From Pseudeuparius sepicola (taxonomy: Eukaryota > Arthropoda > Insecta > Coleoptera > Anthribidae): a stretch of 64,000 bases of DNA. Position numbers and translations under genes: made by a program. The stretch lies in contig OY987306.1 of NCBI GenBank assembly GCA_963920635.1, positions 13,472,001-13,536,000 on the forward strand. The letters run 5' to 3'. Each line of letters opens with the position of its first letter. Within the stretch, counting starts at the first letter, position 1. Shown here piece by piece: positions 12,236 to 23,978 of the stretch. The notes below the pieces were generated by a model. That model saw only the letters and a list, made by a program, of their open reading frames with translations, did no database searches and was not told where the DNA came from.

Positions 12236-14088
12236 CTGGGGCATATTATTTTAATATTTTATATTATAAAATTCATAGAGATCGTCCTTAATGCGGCCCT
12301 GCCCCGTATTAGTCCTCAGAATTGTTCACGTTTTTCCATCGTGTAAATGTTTACGCCCAACTTGCATTTTGATTGAATAGAGTGTAGTTGTCCATTTTTC
12401 CTTGTTATTATTTTTTCATATTTATCATTTTGAACTTCGCGTAGTTCATTTTTACCTATATATTTTAGGTTTTTATTTTGAGATTTGAGAAGTTCTAATT
12501 AATAAAGTCATGCTCAGATATAAAATTATTATTTAGAATTTAATATATAATCTCCTAAGCTTGAAAAAAACTTTTTTAAATCGGTATTAAAAAGCCTCAA
12601 ACCAGTCTATCTATCTATTTCAAACCAGTCATTGAAAGATCAAAATGCGGCACTAAAGTAAGCCATTATACTCAGTACCTACTCTTTTTTTCTATCAGTT
12701 GGCCTTGGCGAGATGTAAACAAATCAAACGTCAGATCGGTTCATCGCCCATAAAACGTGGCCATCAGATATTCAAAACCCGGCCAATATCATTTAACGTT
12801 TCAGCCTCATTGCGGAATTGTTATCTACAACAACACAATATTTTAGTATAAGTATTTTGGTCTGTTTGAACATCAATATTATTTCTATGTAAGCTGCATG
12901 TGATGCACCATCTTAGTTCCTCCAAAGTGCGTCGTGGCATATCGTGCTTGATCAAGATCAAGTCATAAGCAACGACGCGCGCGGTCGGTCATCGGTGGGC
13001 GACTTCCTTTTTTTTTTTAGTTATTTGACTTGATAAAACTTTTCTCGATTTCAAAAAATATAATATGTAGGTACCTCGGCACTGTAAGTTTCTTTTCATG
13101 ACTCACGTGGTTTATTTGCCTCGGCCAAATGCCTCGGCAACTAACTATATTCCACATGAGTCGAACTTTAATACCTTGGTACTTGGTACATTATATAACT
13201 ATTAAAGTTGGACTTTTTATGGACGTAGGTATCTTAAAATAGTTATATTGGAGAAAGTGTTTTCCTTTGCTATTTTTGACTTGCATGCCAAATGCAAAGA
13301 ATTCATTCATTCATTTTATTCCGTCATTTTTTAAATTAATATGCAAATGACTACGCAGATTTGTGGGTGAACATAATATTTTTATATTTTGTTGCTTATT
13401 CAAAATTTTTGTTGCTTACTAATTTGCATAATATTTATTTAAATCGACTTCAAAATTAGAGGTCCGCAAAAAGTAGGCCTATAGCTTTTATATAACATAA
13501 TGCAAAGAGAAAAATGTGAAAATAAATGTAAAACAATTATTTCTAAGATTGTTTCATTGTAACTTTACTTAGTCAAACTGCCTAGCGCCAGGATCAAAAA
13601 ATTACCTAATTTTAAAAAGAAACAGCAACTACGAAGTAAATGTTGAAAAATATTACCTAAGCGACCAAAAATGTATTAGTATTACCTCTCTATTCATTCG
13701 GTAATATTATTTGAAAATAAAATTTCTGATTGTTTTTTCCTTTTTTCGATCCTGATGCTAGAGTCCCTGGTAAATTAACGAAGGGAATATTCTATCTAGT
13801 ATTCTTCAAAAAAAAAATGAACAAATTCTCACCGTTTCAGAACTAAATTCACTGTTTTGTCATTCTTTTTGTTTTTCTTTTGCAGGAGTCGGTACTTCCG
13901 CATCTGCATGTTATAAAAGATGCCAGTCAAGTTGCTGCAATAACATGCAGTCTAAAATGGATTTTAGAATTTACAAGGCTCGGTCTGTACATTATTGTCC
14001 ACCAATTATAGATTTTAGTCGTAGGTACTATTTTGGAAGGTTACTGGAATCTATTCACTGTACAGCCTATTTTGCTTATTACACTTAC
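12236..14088. other. Robo intron, no gene seen
   Basis: AT-rich intron DNA without a supported ORF. About 12565-12715 resembles 59570-59700 (shared TTTTTTTAAATCGG, then TCTATCAGTTGG-like blocks), so it belongs to a dispersed repeat family I cannot name. Confidence 0.5.
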
Positions 14089-14370
14089 CGTGAACTGTTA
14101 GAAGTGCTGCCGGCGATTCTCGCACGCCAACTAAATTGTGTGCCACACATTTGTATCGGCCTTCGTCACCTTGGCGCACTTCGGCAATCATTAAGTTCCC
14201 TCCATCGACGACCCGAAGATGGCGACCATCTATTTCTAAGTCGCTTCCGTCTTTCTTCCAAACCAGCGACGGCTCGGGATGACCCTTGGGTGGTCCACAT
14301 TGTAGCAAGGCAGTTTCTCCAGCAGCCACACGCGTATTACTTGGAATCACTCTGAATTCGTCCCGGAGAA
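14089..14370 (-). CDS. robo: Robo-family receptor, exon encoding Ig domain 2
   Basis: The exon begins after acceptor TTTCAG with [19 protein letters not shown] and continues with [32 protein letters not shown] and [14 protein letters not shown]. The C-P-P-x-G-x-P-E-P block and the G-G-x-L-x-I strand are characteristic of Robo Ig2, part of the Slit-binding region. Donor GTAAGT follows at 14083-14088. Length is 282 bp with phase 1 at both ends, so it splices in frame to the Ig3 exon 12.3 kb downstream on the minus strand. Both Ig cysteines are present. Confidence 0.9.
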
Positions 14371-16764
14371 CTGAAATTCAAAGATAGGTTAGTTGCAGAT
14401 TCTAGATTCATACAGATATAGCATTCTACTGTAGGAGGTACTGACAAAGTAAACAAAGAGACATTTTAACACAGAGTCGTGTCGCGTGGTGAATGTTGCA
14501 GAAATTTAGTTGCAAAACGTGTAAATACATGGTGCTGATGTAACGTCAATCTACTACATATACCAGTGCTAGGCACAGAATAAAAGTTAACTATTTTTAA
14601 TTTGCTAATAACAGATTCATATAACTAGAGCTGGTTATAGCTTCCCTCGTAGCTTCCTAAAATAAGAATATGCAAAAGCATGCCATTCCCATTTCTACTT
14701 TTAATTTAATATTTTGTCGTGAAATTTTCTTACCGAAATTTGCCCGGTTCTTGAATTAAACAGGTAAATTATTAGTCGATACCGAATGTAATGTTTTTAA
14801 CTTGAGATAATTATAAAATTATAAAACAGCTCTGAGCTAGTATAATAATTGTAGAGAATATATATGAACTTTGAATGAACTTTCGAGGAGTTATGTTTTT
14901 AACTGTACTGACCAATTTTATAGTTTAAGGAATATTCCATTACAGAAATGTTAATATACTTGCAGAAAACTTTGTGTAAGAAAATATATATTTATTATAC
15001 TTATTAAATGTTGTAAACACTCTGTATATGTAGTGCAAACCATTAATTATTTCCTCCAAAGTTCGAAGGAAAAGTTTGTGTTGAGCTCAACTGCAAGATA
15101 GTTGGAAATTGCTGAATGCCCGTTGTAAGTAATATTCCAAATTACGGGATGCCTCAGTTGCATGTTGCATAGTGAACAGTGCAAGTTTGGAGAAACATAC
15201 AGGGTGTGTATCTCCGAAATGCGCTTGTAAATAAGTGCAGTTAAATTGCAAGAAAATTTCTTAACCATGTTTTCATAGAGCAAAAAATAATAACTTAAGG
15301 AGGGATTGCAGAATTTCGAGAAAAGCTGAATTCCCCGAATCCACTTCTTTGCATGCTTTTTTTACACTTGCCATTTTTTTGTTTGTTAATCTTTTCGAGT
15401 TCGGTAAAAACATTTTTTACATAGAATCATTGAGTAATATTCCTTTATTCAATGATAGAATTCATTGGCCTAGAGAGATATTTTCTTTAGGTAGGGGTTT
15501 AAAAAATATTCTGTGGTTTGTTTTTACCGAAACAGAAAATATTCGCAAACAAAAAAGTGATTCTAAATTTAAGAAATATTGGTATATCATTATTATTTCA
15601 GATGTGTCTTGTAGAGCCCGAATGTTTAACGTCAGTATATCATACTGAAATCTAACATTTCGTGATTGTATAGACCCTGTCACATAACGCTGAACAACAT
15701 ATTTGAAGGAATAAGTTTATACAGAGAAATGTTAGGGTAACCATTAATTATACCTAACTTCAACTGGGCATTTCGCATTTGTGTGCACATCCTCCAAAAT
15801 CTCCTATCTTAAGATCTTAGGTATTACAACGTTCTTCGCGACTGCCTGGCTGTTAGTGGAAACATTTATTGCGTCGTATTAAGCTACATAGTTTATAACT
15901 AAGTAAAAGCGTGCTGTGTAACGAGGCGCTTTGTCGGCAAATTAATAGGATTCATGGAATAGCTCTTGCCGTTACAAGACATTACAAAATATTATAGGTC
16001 TTCAAAACCTTTATGGCATACACTTGTGTGTTTATACACACACATCTTGTGTACATTATTATTACATATACAAGAAGTTCACATTTTACACGGCAAAACA
16101 TTATGTTGATTGTTTAGGTAAACGTAAACATGTGACGGCTAACGTTTAATGAAGGACGTAGAAGATTTTAGGTAAATGTACAGGAGGATAAGTGTGGTAC
16201 AAGTGACTAAAGACAGACATCGTAACATTTAGCACACTAGGCGCAAGTTATATGCACAGAAAGTACGCAATCACCTATAAAAATGCATACTCTATTTTTT
16301 AGGAAATATTCTATGCTGATCTCGCATTTTTAATGTATAAAAAATATTGTATCCAGTCGCGGCGTCTCTCGTTGTTGTCTTGCCCGTTTATAAAAATAAA
16401 GATTGCTTTAAAAAACACTTCTGCGTGTTTGCGTTGTTAAGGCCACAAAATATATAGGTTAAGAAATGCGGCGTCAATGCTTTTGCCTGGCAACACCGCT
16501 GACAGGAGGCAGAACGGTCAGCGCCACCTTATCGGGTTGGATGAACCTTGGTTGGAATTTCTGTAAGGAATTCTGCGGGGGGGGGCAAAGGGGGAGAAGC
16601 GGGAAATTTGAACTAGGATCTCCCACTGGAATATTGAATTACTTTTAATTATTGCTTTATTTCAAAAAAAGAGCGCATAATGTGATATATTCCGCCACAT
16701 TATGTGTTCCTTTTCCGAAATAAAACAATTAAAAGGACTACAGGGATATATTAAAGTATTTTCG

Positions 16765-16765
<1 letters not shown>
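14371..16765. other. Presumed Robo upstream intron, no gene seen
   Basis: Long AT-rich stretch. Short ORFs here are low-complexity and show no recognisable domain. A poly-G tract occurs near 16577-16586. No Ig1, signal-peptide exon or RNA gene was recognised. Confidence 0.5.

Positions 16766-16832
<67 letters not shown>
16766..16832. repeat. (TA)n microsatellite
   Basis: About 33 uninterrupted TA units. Such tracts are prone to slippage and assembly error. Confidence 0.95.
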
Positions 16833-16835
<3 letters not shown>

Positions 16836-17948
16836 AAACAAAAACCAAAGAAACATATCAGGCAGGTATAATAATAATAATTCTCGGCCTCACAATACTC
16901 CAATCTAGGAGTATTGTGGGGAGAGGGGTGGCAATTACTAGTATTTAGGATTATTTTTGTCACCACCACCAATAAAACCATATACAAAAACTTAATGAAT
17001 AGAAACAAAATAAAAATTAACTCCTATTTAGAAAATACATATCACAGGTCCTTGGTCCTCTTTCAGTCCGGATAAATCACAGATAAACAGTCTTGGTCAT
17101 TGTTAATATCCCCAGTCTACCGAACTTGGTTCGGCAATCCGGAAACATGTAATAAAGATAAAATCGATTAGTGAGTTCCTTATCAGCAGATCGCAATAGC
17201 TACAAGTAAGGGAAGCAAATATGTTAGATAGGAAATAATAAAGACAGTTAGGAATTTTTAAACTTCTTGAGTTTTTTAGTATGTCCCTCACTAATTCCCT
17301 TCGTACCTTTTTTCTCCCTGATATACTTAAAAATAGTTAATGTCACACATTATTTATTAATGAATAAAGCAATTTGACCTATTGTGGATGCTGTTGAAGT
17401 AACTCCGGCCATGTCCATGTCCATGTAACTCCGGCCACGCCACCTGCTGCGTCTTCTATTCTCAAATTAAGTTGCCTCCATTCTCCGTTTCAACAGTTTC
17501 CATTGTATCTAAAATAATAAAAAGGTGTTATTTTTTACTATCGGTACCACCTATCTTTAAATCAAACAGAAAACTACTACTGGAGTTAAACAATAAAAAA
17601 CACATTGAAACACACTAAACACAGAAAATAATAACTGCTGAAAAACAACGACTACTAAGTAGACGGGGCTTTCAGTACGAGTCATTTTAGCAGTCGAACG
17701 AAACTGGTTCGACTATGCTTTTACTGACTATTGTTATTAATCTAGTGGTAATAACATAGACAAGAAGAAACAACAGGAATAAAGGGAATAAATATAACTT
17801 GTAACAGTGTCTCTAAAAATAGCCCCCTAACCATACTTTTCACACTGCCTATTCATATTTGGAATATTCCTCGAATAACACATTGAAATAATTCGGGAAG
17901 AACTGTTATGAGTTATGGCATTAATAAATAATAACATATTTGACTTAC
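16833..17948. other. Intron DNA, no gene seen
   Basis: AT-rich with short non-homologous ORFs. A small internal repeat of CCATGTCCATGT type sits near 17409-17430. Nothing supported. Confidence 0.5.
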
Positions 17949-18114
17949 CTTGTTCGAGATTGTTGATATATTTTTTTATTAAAACTTCAAAATTTGCAAA
18001 TTCATCGATCGCCAAGGCGTCTGATCCGGCGATTCTATTGGTCCAACCCTCCAACCCGTAATGTATAGGCAACCCTTTTAACATAGGGTCGCGTTCAGAG
18101 CGAATATAGCTCAC
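17949..18114 (-). other. Possible exon or exon relic, function unknown
   Basis: The minus-strand ORF reads through LKGLPIHYGLEGWTNRIAG and FANFEVLIKKYINNLEQ, then meets a good splice donor (GTAAGT at 17943-17948). The block to about 18240 is GC-richer than its surroundings. It lies on the same strand as Robo but does not look like Robo sequence. It may be an exon captured from another gene or a transposon fragment. Confidence 0.3.
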
Positions 18115-18449
18115 TTTTTGCTACCTTCGATCATACCCTTTGGCCTTCACAACCCGACGTAATGGCCGACCTGTGTTGCCAATGCGCCGGGTCCAGTTGC
18201 ATAGCAGACCCCTGGTTAAGGCTTAATAAATGACGCCTCAGTTGATATGTCAGTTGGAGCTGCAATTTTTTGCTATTGCTTTTCTAATCTAGGTACCTAT
18301 TGCATGTCCAAAAATGTTTGAAAGTGCGTGTGGCGTGTGTTATATTTAATTGGACATTCTTATTAAATATAAAATTTCCTTTCCCTCGGCATATTATTTA
18401 CATTCATGAAATTTATTGGCGAGTTCAATGGTGTTAATGAAAAAATAAA

Positions 18450-18727
18450 AATAAACCTTTTTAAAAACCAGCTTTTATTTAAGCCATGTACTAAAACGTT
18501 TAGGTTTTCTTTAAGATAATTTAATGAAACACTTTTAAATCAAAACGCTTGTCGCCCGAACAGTAAAGTAAAAAATTCGTACTTTGGCGTGTGAAAATTA
18601 ATTGATACCTACATTTATGAACAGTTCGCGCGACAAACTGGCGTTGAATTATCTTAACGAAAACCTAAACATATTTTACCCGTTTTAGTACATGGCTTAA
18701 ATAAAAGCTTGTTTTTAAAAAGGTTTC
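18450..18727. repeat. Inverted repeat / fold-back element
   Basis: About 18450-18535 and 18640-18727 are inverted copies sharing TTATTTAAGCCATGTACTAA and flanking blocks, with a loop of about 100 bp. Probably a small MITE; no coding capacity. Confidence 0.65.
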
Positions 18728-18759
18728 TTTTTTAGTTTTTATTTTATTTTGTGCTATTT

Positions 18760-19579
18760 AGTAGCTATTTGATTCCCATCTCAAAAAGGTGGTAAAGAAA
18801 TTTAGTCCGCCATCTCGGGGCATGCGCTCTATTGGATTTTGTATGACGTTACTCACCTCATCGTTTTATACTCGCCAAATCCTTTCCCATGTCGAGGAGG
18901 TTACTAAGAATTAGATAATCCGTCATCCGTCTATATTATTTATAAACGAGCGGTTTATCATAGTTTTATTCTTTCGGCAGAATTGCTATCCGAGATCATA
19001 GGGTGAGGGGAGTAATCCGAACGAGTAATGACTATAATGCTCGAGTTGAGTACTATGCTTTTTCCACGACTTTAGATGAGTTCAGAAGAATTCGAACGTA
19101 TAAAATAAGAGGAATTTTTACAATACTCGTTGAAAATATAACTTCAATACATATGTACTTACTTACATGTTTCCGAAATCAGCTCGCTTCAAACAGGCAC
19201 GAATAAACCATTTAAACGTTTCCATAGACTACCCTATTCACCTCGTGTCTTGTTTTGGCAAGTTCATGACAATATTAGAAAACTGATAAAAATCGACCTA
19301 TATATATACTATATTGGAGATTGAGATTGAGGGAAGAAAGATGACCTGAATAAAAGGCAGGAAGTTTATGTGAAATAACGTGATAATGCAAAATATTATT
19401 TTGGGACAAACTACTTTCGGTAACGGACAGAGCGAACCAGCATTCGATATCTAATGGATTGCATGATTTCATGCGAAATCGTTCAAAAGTGGGTAGACCG
19501 AGATAGTGGAGCGAAATCGGGCTAAAAAGTCGCTCCGTTTCTCGAAATAGTTATTTTTGTTACGAGTACCTAAAATGAT
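18760..19579. other. No gene seen
   Basis: AT-rich DNA with short ORFs lacking recognisable domains. Confidence 0.4.
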
Positions 19580-20190
19580 GTTTTTCAGGACGAATCATTG
19601 CTGTTATTGGCGCATTGGCGTTAGCTGAGTCCCGAATAGCAGATGAATTTCCCTGAATTGCCAAATATTTACAAAAACTGTTAAACGCTTTTGGGGACAG
19701 TATGGTCAAAGTTTACAGATTCTGTAAACTTTGGTATGGGGGACTACCAGACGCTTTCGTTTAATTTTCGATTGGGTCACTCCGCACCGTACAAAACATT
19801 GTTAACTCGTACTAGTGAGGTGATTTGGGACACAGTAGCAAAATGTGTTATATTTAAAAAGACTTGGGATTTTCCTAATAGTATCGCTGCTATAGATGGG
19901 AACAGAAGTTTAGAATTTTTTTATATAAAATACCATCTCTCCCAACAATCGCAGATAATATTGTTTTATCTAGTTTATGTCTACATAACTTTCTTCGGGA
20001 CGACAATGATTCCTTAACTGTATTAGATACATGAAGAAAAGACAGAAAAGTAAGCTCCTATATTTGGAAAAAATTATCTACTGATGCAATTGAACTATAA
20101 GAGATAATTTTAAGGAATGAAATATTCACTTGCATAGGTGCAGTTTCTTCGCAGCCATCGCCATCGTTAATGCTGGAATATTGTAAAAAA
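19580..20190 (+). pseudogene. Harbinger/PIF-type transposase relic (HARBI1-like)
   Basis: The plus strand encodes LSFNFRLGHSAPYKTLLTRT, then EVIWDTVAK and WDFPNSIAAIDGNRS, matching the Harbinger nuclease pattern (FRLGHST, W-x-FPN-x-x-GAIDGKH with the first catalytic Asp). In another frame near 19967-20023 it reads SLCLHNFLRDDNDS, like the C-terminal LHN(Y/F)L block. Frames are broken and the middle is missing, so this is a decayed copy. Confidence 0.75.
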
Positions 20191-20878
20191 ATTGAATCTT
20201 TCAAAAGTGCTACAAAAATATATATTAATTTGTTTTGTTTATAACTTCATAGTCAGTGTTTCGCTGTTCATTTCTAAACTACGTATGTCCATACCTATAT
20301 TTTATATTAAAATGAAATTAGAACTTATAGGGTACCGTTTTCTTCAATTTCCTCACCAATATTATTTATCCAAATATCTTCTTTCTGTTTTGGTTGCTAT
20401 AATTTTTGTTACTCTATCGTAGAGTTCATTTTGTTATTCAGGAGTAGAATTAATCCATCGATTTTTCTCTCCATCCATGCTGATATAGTAATGGCATAAA
20501 TAAAATTTCAAGTGGTGGCTGCTTGCCACGTAAAAAACCGCTTTGTTATTCCCACTTGTCCGTCAACGAGCAGCAGATCGCAGCATGATGCCAGCCAATA
20601 CTGTCGGTGGAATTAAATTTTGTGCTGTCACACGCTTTTAGCGCTCTGGTTAGGTGAGAACGGTTCTTAAATCGTTAGCCAAGAAAATAAACAATGAGAT
20701 AATAATTAACGTCCCTAACTATACAACACAATATAGTTTAACAGCCTATATGGACCTAAAATATTAGAAATGGCCGTTAAGTTAATCTTTCATTCTTTCC
20801 CGACTTTTTAGAATTTCCTCTACCCCGAACATCTGAATTGTACTCTAGTGCCAATTTGATGTATTTTACAAGCAAAAT
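20191..20878. other. No gene seen
   Basis: AT-rich; no domain or RNA gene recognised. Confidence 0.4.
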
Positions 20879-21097
20879 TTCGACTTTAAAGTCGGAATTT
20901 TGACTTCAAAGTCGGACTTTGAGTTTTAATAAAGCCGAAAATACGACTTCAAAGTCGAACTTAGACTTTTAAAGTCGAAATTTCGAGTTCAAAGTCGAAC
21001 TTCGACTTTTAAAGTCAGAATTTCGACATTTAAAGTAGACCTTCGACTTTGAAAATCGGACTTCGACTTTGAAGATCGGAAGTTCAAAGTTTAAAGT
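20879..21097. repeat. Degenerate array of palindromic GACTTTAAAGTC-type units
   Basis: About a dozen diverged units based on GACTTTAAAGTCGAAATTTC follow one another. Because the core is self-complementary, the array can pair with itself in either direction. No coding potential. Confidence 0.85.
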
Positions 21098-22205
21098 TAC
21101 TTGGAAGAACGTATATACAAAGCATCAAGACAGGAAATTTTCTGTTAGCAAATGTTTTCAAAAATGGTATTTTAATTTTGGGTTGCCAAACAAATTTGCA
21201 GGTTTTGTGTAAGTCTCAATTTATTTACATAGATTTAACATTGCAATATTGTACGAATATACATAAATGGACATTATATACCTCTAGAATTTAGTTTACT
21301 AAAAAATAAATCGGAAGAGACTATTTTTACGCATTCTTGGTGGCGTAAAATACAAAAAATAGGGTTAAATAGTGAATATAAAGACAAGCACTGTGAAATT
21401 GGAAAGTGGCTTCATTATTGTTTTGGGTTGGTATTTTTGGATCCAAATGTAGTATGTAAGTGATTTTTTTGTTTTCGAGTTAATGAAAATAAAACCAAAT
21501 AATAACAGATTAACAGCTTTTGCAGATTATTTTTAATAGATTATTTTATTTCCGAAGAAGCCAATTTTCCGCCTTACATTTGGGCTGACGCCTCTTCCGC
21601 TTTAAATAAAACCACAAACGCTTGTGAATTTTTCCACTGACATTTCAATAACGGTTTCTATTATAGTTCACCGACAATTTTTTAATTTATGGATGTTCTG
21701 CTAAAGTTTCAAACGGAAGTATAATATATAAAATGTAATACTTAATGTTGGCTCTCCTTACAAATGCAAAAACTCAGGCATAGACGGCGAGATTTCTTGC
21801 GAAAATTAATGTTATAGATTAAAAAGTGAAAAAATATATTTGCTTCATTTTGTCAAAGTTATTTCGAATGTATACGGACACAACGAGTAGATGTACCTAA
21901 CAATATGTAGGTAATAATAATGATGAAATTACGAGTAGTTTGTATTTTGTTATGAATATTTAATAAACATACTAAATCACAGTAAAACATAATATCCTAT
22001 TTCCTATTTCTTTGAGCCTTCATCTCCTATCAATTTTAATTCATAAAAATGAAATAATGAAAATAGCTATAACCATCATTATACTGCCTAATGAATAGTG
22101 TAACGAATTTCGTAGTGCCAAAACAAAGGCGCAAAAGCTCTGTGACGAAAATCGTAGCATTTTCTGAGCTTTACTTAACCGTTGTGGCGAATATCCGATC
22201 GCCCC
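21098..22205. other. No gene seen
   Basis: AT-rich, without supported ORFs or RNA genes. Confidence 0.4.
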
Positions 22206-22708
22206 TCATACGTGCTCGATGGGAGTAAGGTCAGAGGATTGAGAAGGCCAAGGCAAAATATTAATTTCATTGTCCTGTAAAAATTCGCTCACGACACTTG
22301 CTGCATGAGGACGCGCATTGTCGTGCATTAGTTGAAATTTTGGTCCAATTCTCTCAGCATATGGAACAATAATAGACCGAAGAATAATGTTTTGATAATT
22401 ATTGGAATTTAGATACCGCTCCAACCGAACATGATGAGTTCTTCCGCCGATATTGATACCGCCCCATACCATGATCGCGATGCCTCCTTGAATCTGGCCA
22501 AAGTTCAGTTTAAATTTAAATGTTCTTGTACCCACTGGAAACTGGTTGTGCGATTTCCTTGTGATAATGCTGGAACTTTTACAGGCCGGTGGCCATTAAT
22601 GAGTTCTTCGTAGAGCCTCTTTTGGACAGTTTGGTCACTAACCCGTACATTGTGTATATTGTGTAGCTGAATAACCAATTTCGACGCAGTGATACTGCGG
22701 TCTCGCAA
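22206..22708 (-). pseudogene. Tc1/mariner transposase relic
   Basis: The upstream part (22505-22708) encodes an HTH segment ending VSDQTVQKRLYEE, typical of Tc1/Tc3 DNA-binding domains. The downstream part (22206-22535) in another frame has FQLMHDNARPHAA (second catalytic Asp) and LPWPSQSSDLTPIEHV (third acidic position). The region with the first Asp is deleted and the two parts are out of frame, so it is inactive. Confidence 0.85.
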
Positions 22709-23622
22709 GGCTAGCCATCTTAGAAATGTATCCTAAATTGGGGCAGTTACCCTTATACCGTTATCTTAACGTCTCCTGTTTCTTGGTATCTTATCCATAA
22801 ACGATTAATAACACTCTTGGATGTGTTAAGAGTTTCTGGTTTCTGCGATATCTCTTTGTAAAATTCCAGCCTCTAACATGCCAATAACATCGTTTCACGT
22901 TCCAAATGATGTCTCTGTACCATAAAATGTTTAATATCAAACCAAACTTGCCTAGCATTGAATGACAAACACATATTCTGCGCACAGTCGTACTATTTTT
23001 TAAAATATTTAAATACGAAATAATTAACAAAATATTGTGCATTTTTATATTTCTCCCTTAGAGTTTTGATGTGTCTATTTGGTATATACCCGCTCTCTTT
23101 TAATGAGCAACCCACGACACACGGCGGTGTTTTTGATGGCTGCGGCTTCGTCGACTTCAGCTCCGTAAATACTTATCTGGATTGCGAGGGGTTTGTATCG
23201 ATCTATGTCCAAAGTCGCTCTGTCGCGAGTGCCGCGTATATTTTTTTCCAAAGGTGGAGATGTAGTTTTCAGATGAGTTTTCATATTTGAATTTTATTGC
23301 AACTTATTATACAGGGTGTCCCCGGTTTTGGTTGCTCATACCATAAATATACATGCATTTTCAATTTTCGAGAAAAAGCCATTCTTCATAAAACATTTTG
23401 CTTGCTTCAAAACCCTCGAAAATTAGTTATTTGTTGGATTTAAATTATAAGGTGTCCAAAATTTAAGAAGAATAAAAAAGTATGAATAGCAATTTACCGA
23501 AAATCTTAAAGCTATGTACAAAATCAATTAGGAAGAGTTGTATGGAATTAAATTTTGTGCTAAAATTAGCGGCTTTGGAAAACGCAATTTTATATAAAAA
23601 CCATGCCATATTACGAAATTTG
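22709..23622. other. No gene seen; end of a CAGGGTGT-type repeat
   Basis: Contains TATACAGGGTGTCC near 23310, a terminal motif of MITE-like elements common in this window. Otherwise AT-rich with no supported gene. Confidence 0.4.
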
Positions 23623-23786
23623 AAAACTCACCCTGTATATAAATGTATTATATTTCAGTATATTACAGTTACAAGTTCTGCTAAACGATGTGTTACTATA
23701 ATACAAATGGTTATTTTCCTATGGTTTTATTCCCCTTTTACAATCCACTTATTTATTTTTAATTCCTTTACTATCACCACAAACAC
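23623..23786. repeat. 164-bp direct repeat, copy 1
   Basis: Identical by eye to 25821-25984. Both begin AAAACTCACCCTGTATATAA, the complement of the terminal motif of the fold-back element that lies between the two copies. Confidence 0.9.
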
Positions 23787-23978
23787 AAGTATGAGAAAAA
23801 TATGTAAAAACTGCTCTAGAAAAAACTATTATAACAGAGCGCACACTCCAAGAAAAATATCACGAGCCGCCACTGCCCTGTATAAAAAATCAACCAACAA
23901 CGAATATGATGGGGAAGCAGTTGGACACAAAATATTATTTTGCTGGTATAATACTAAATACGAGACTATATACAGGGT

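Larger units (their letters stand above)
1754..14088 (-). other. Robo intron between Ig2 and Ig3 exons (12,335 bp)
   Basis: The intron is defined by donor GTAAGT at 14083-14088 and acceptor CAG at 1754-1756 on the minus strand. It contains MITEs, a DUF4817-type transposon and a truncated BEL element, listed separately. The stretch 1757-2520 is AT-rich and shows no gene; 3012-3354 and 4811-4975 likewise show nothing. Confidence 0.8.

Noticed and set aside
13945..14355. 136-codon plus-strand ORF
   Set aside because: Antisense to the Robo Ig2 exon; no features of its own.
15349..15648. 99-codon plus-strand ORF in the Robo intron
   Set aside because: Low-complexity Phe/Ile-rich reading of AT-rich DNA, with an equally open minus-strand frame.
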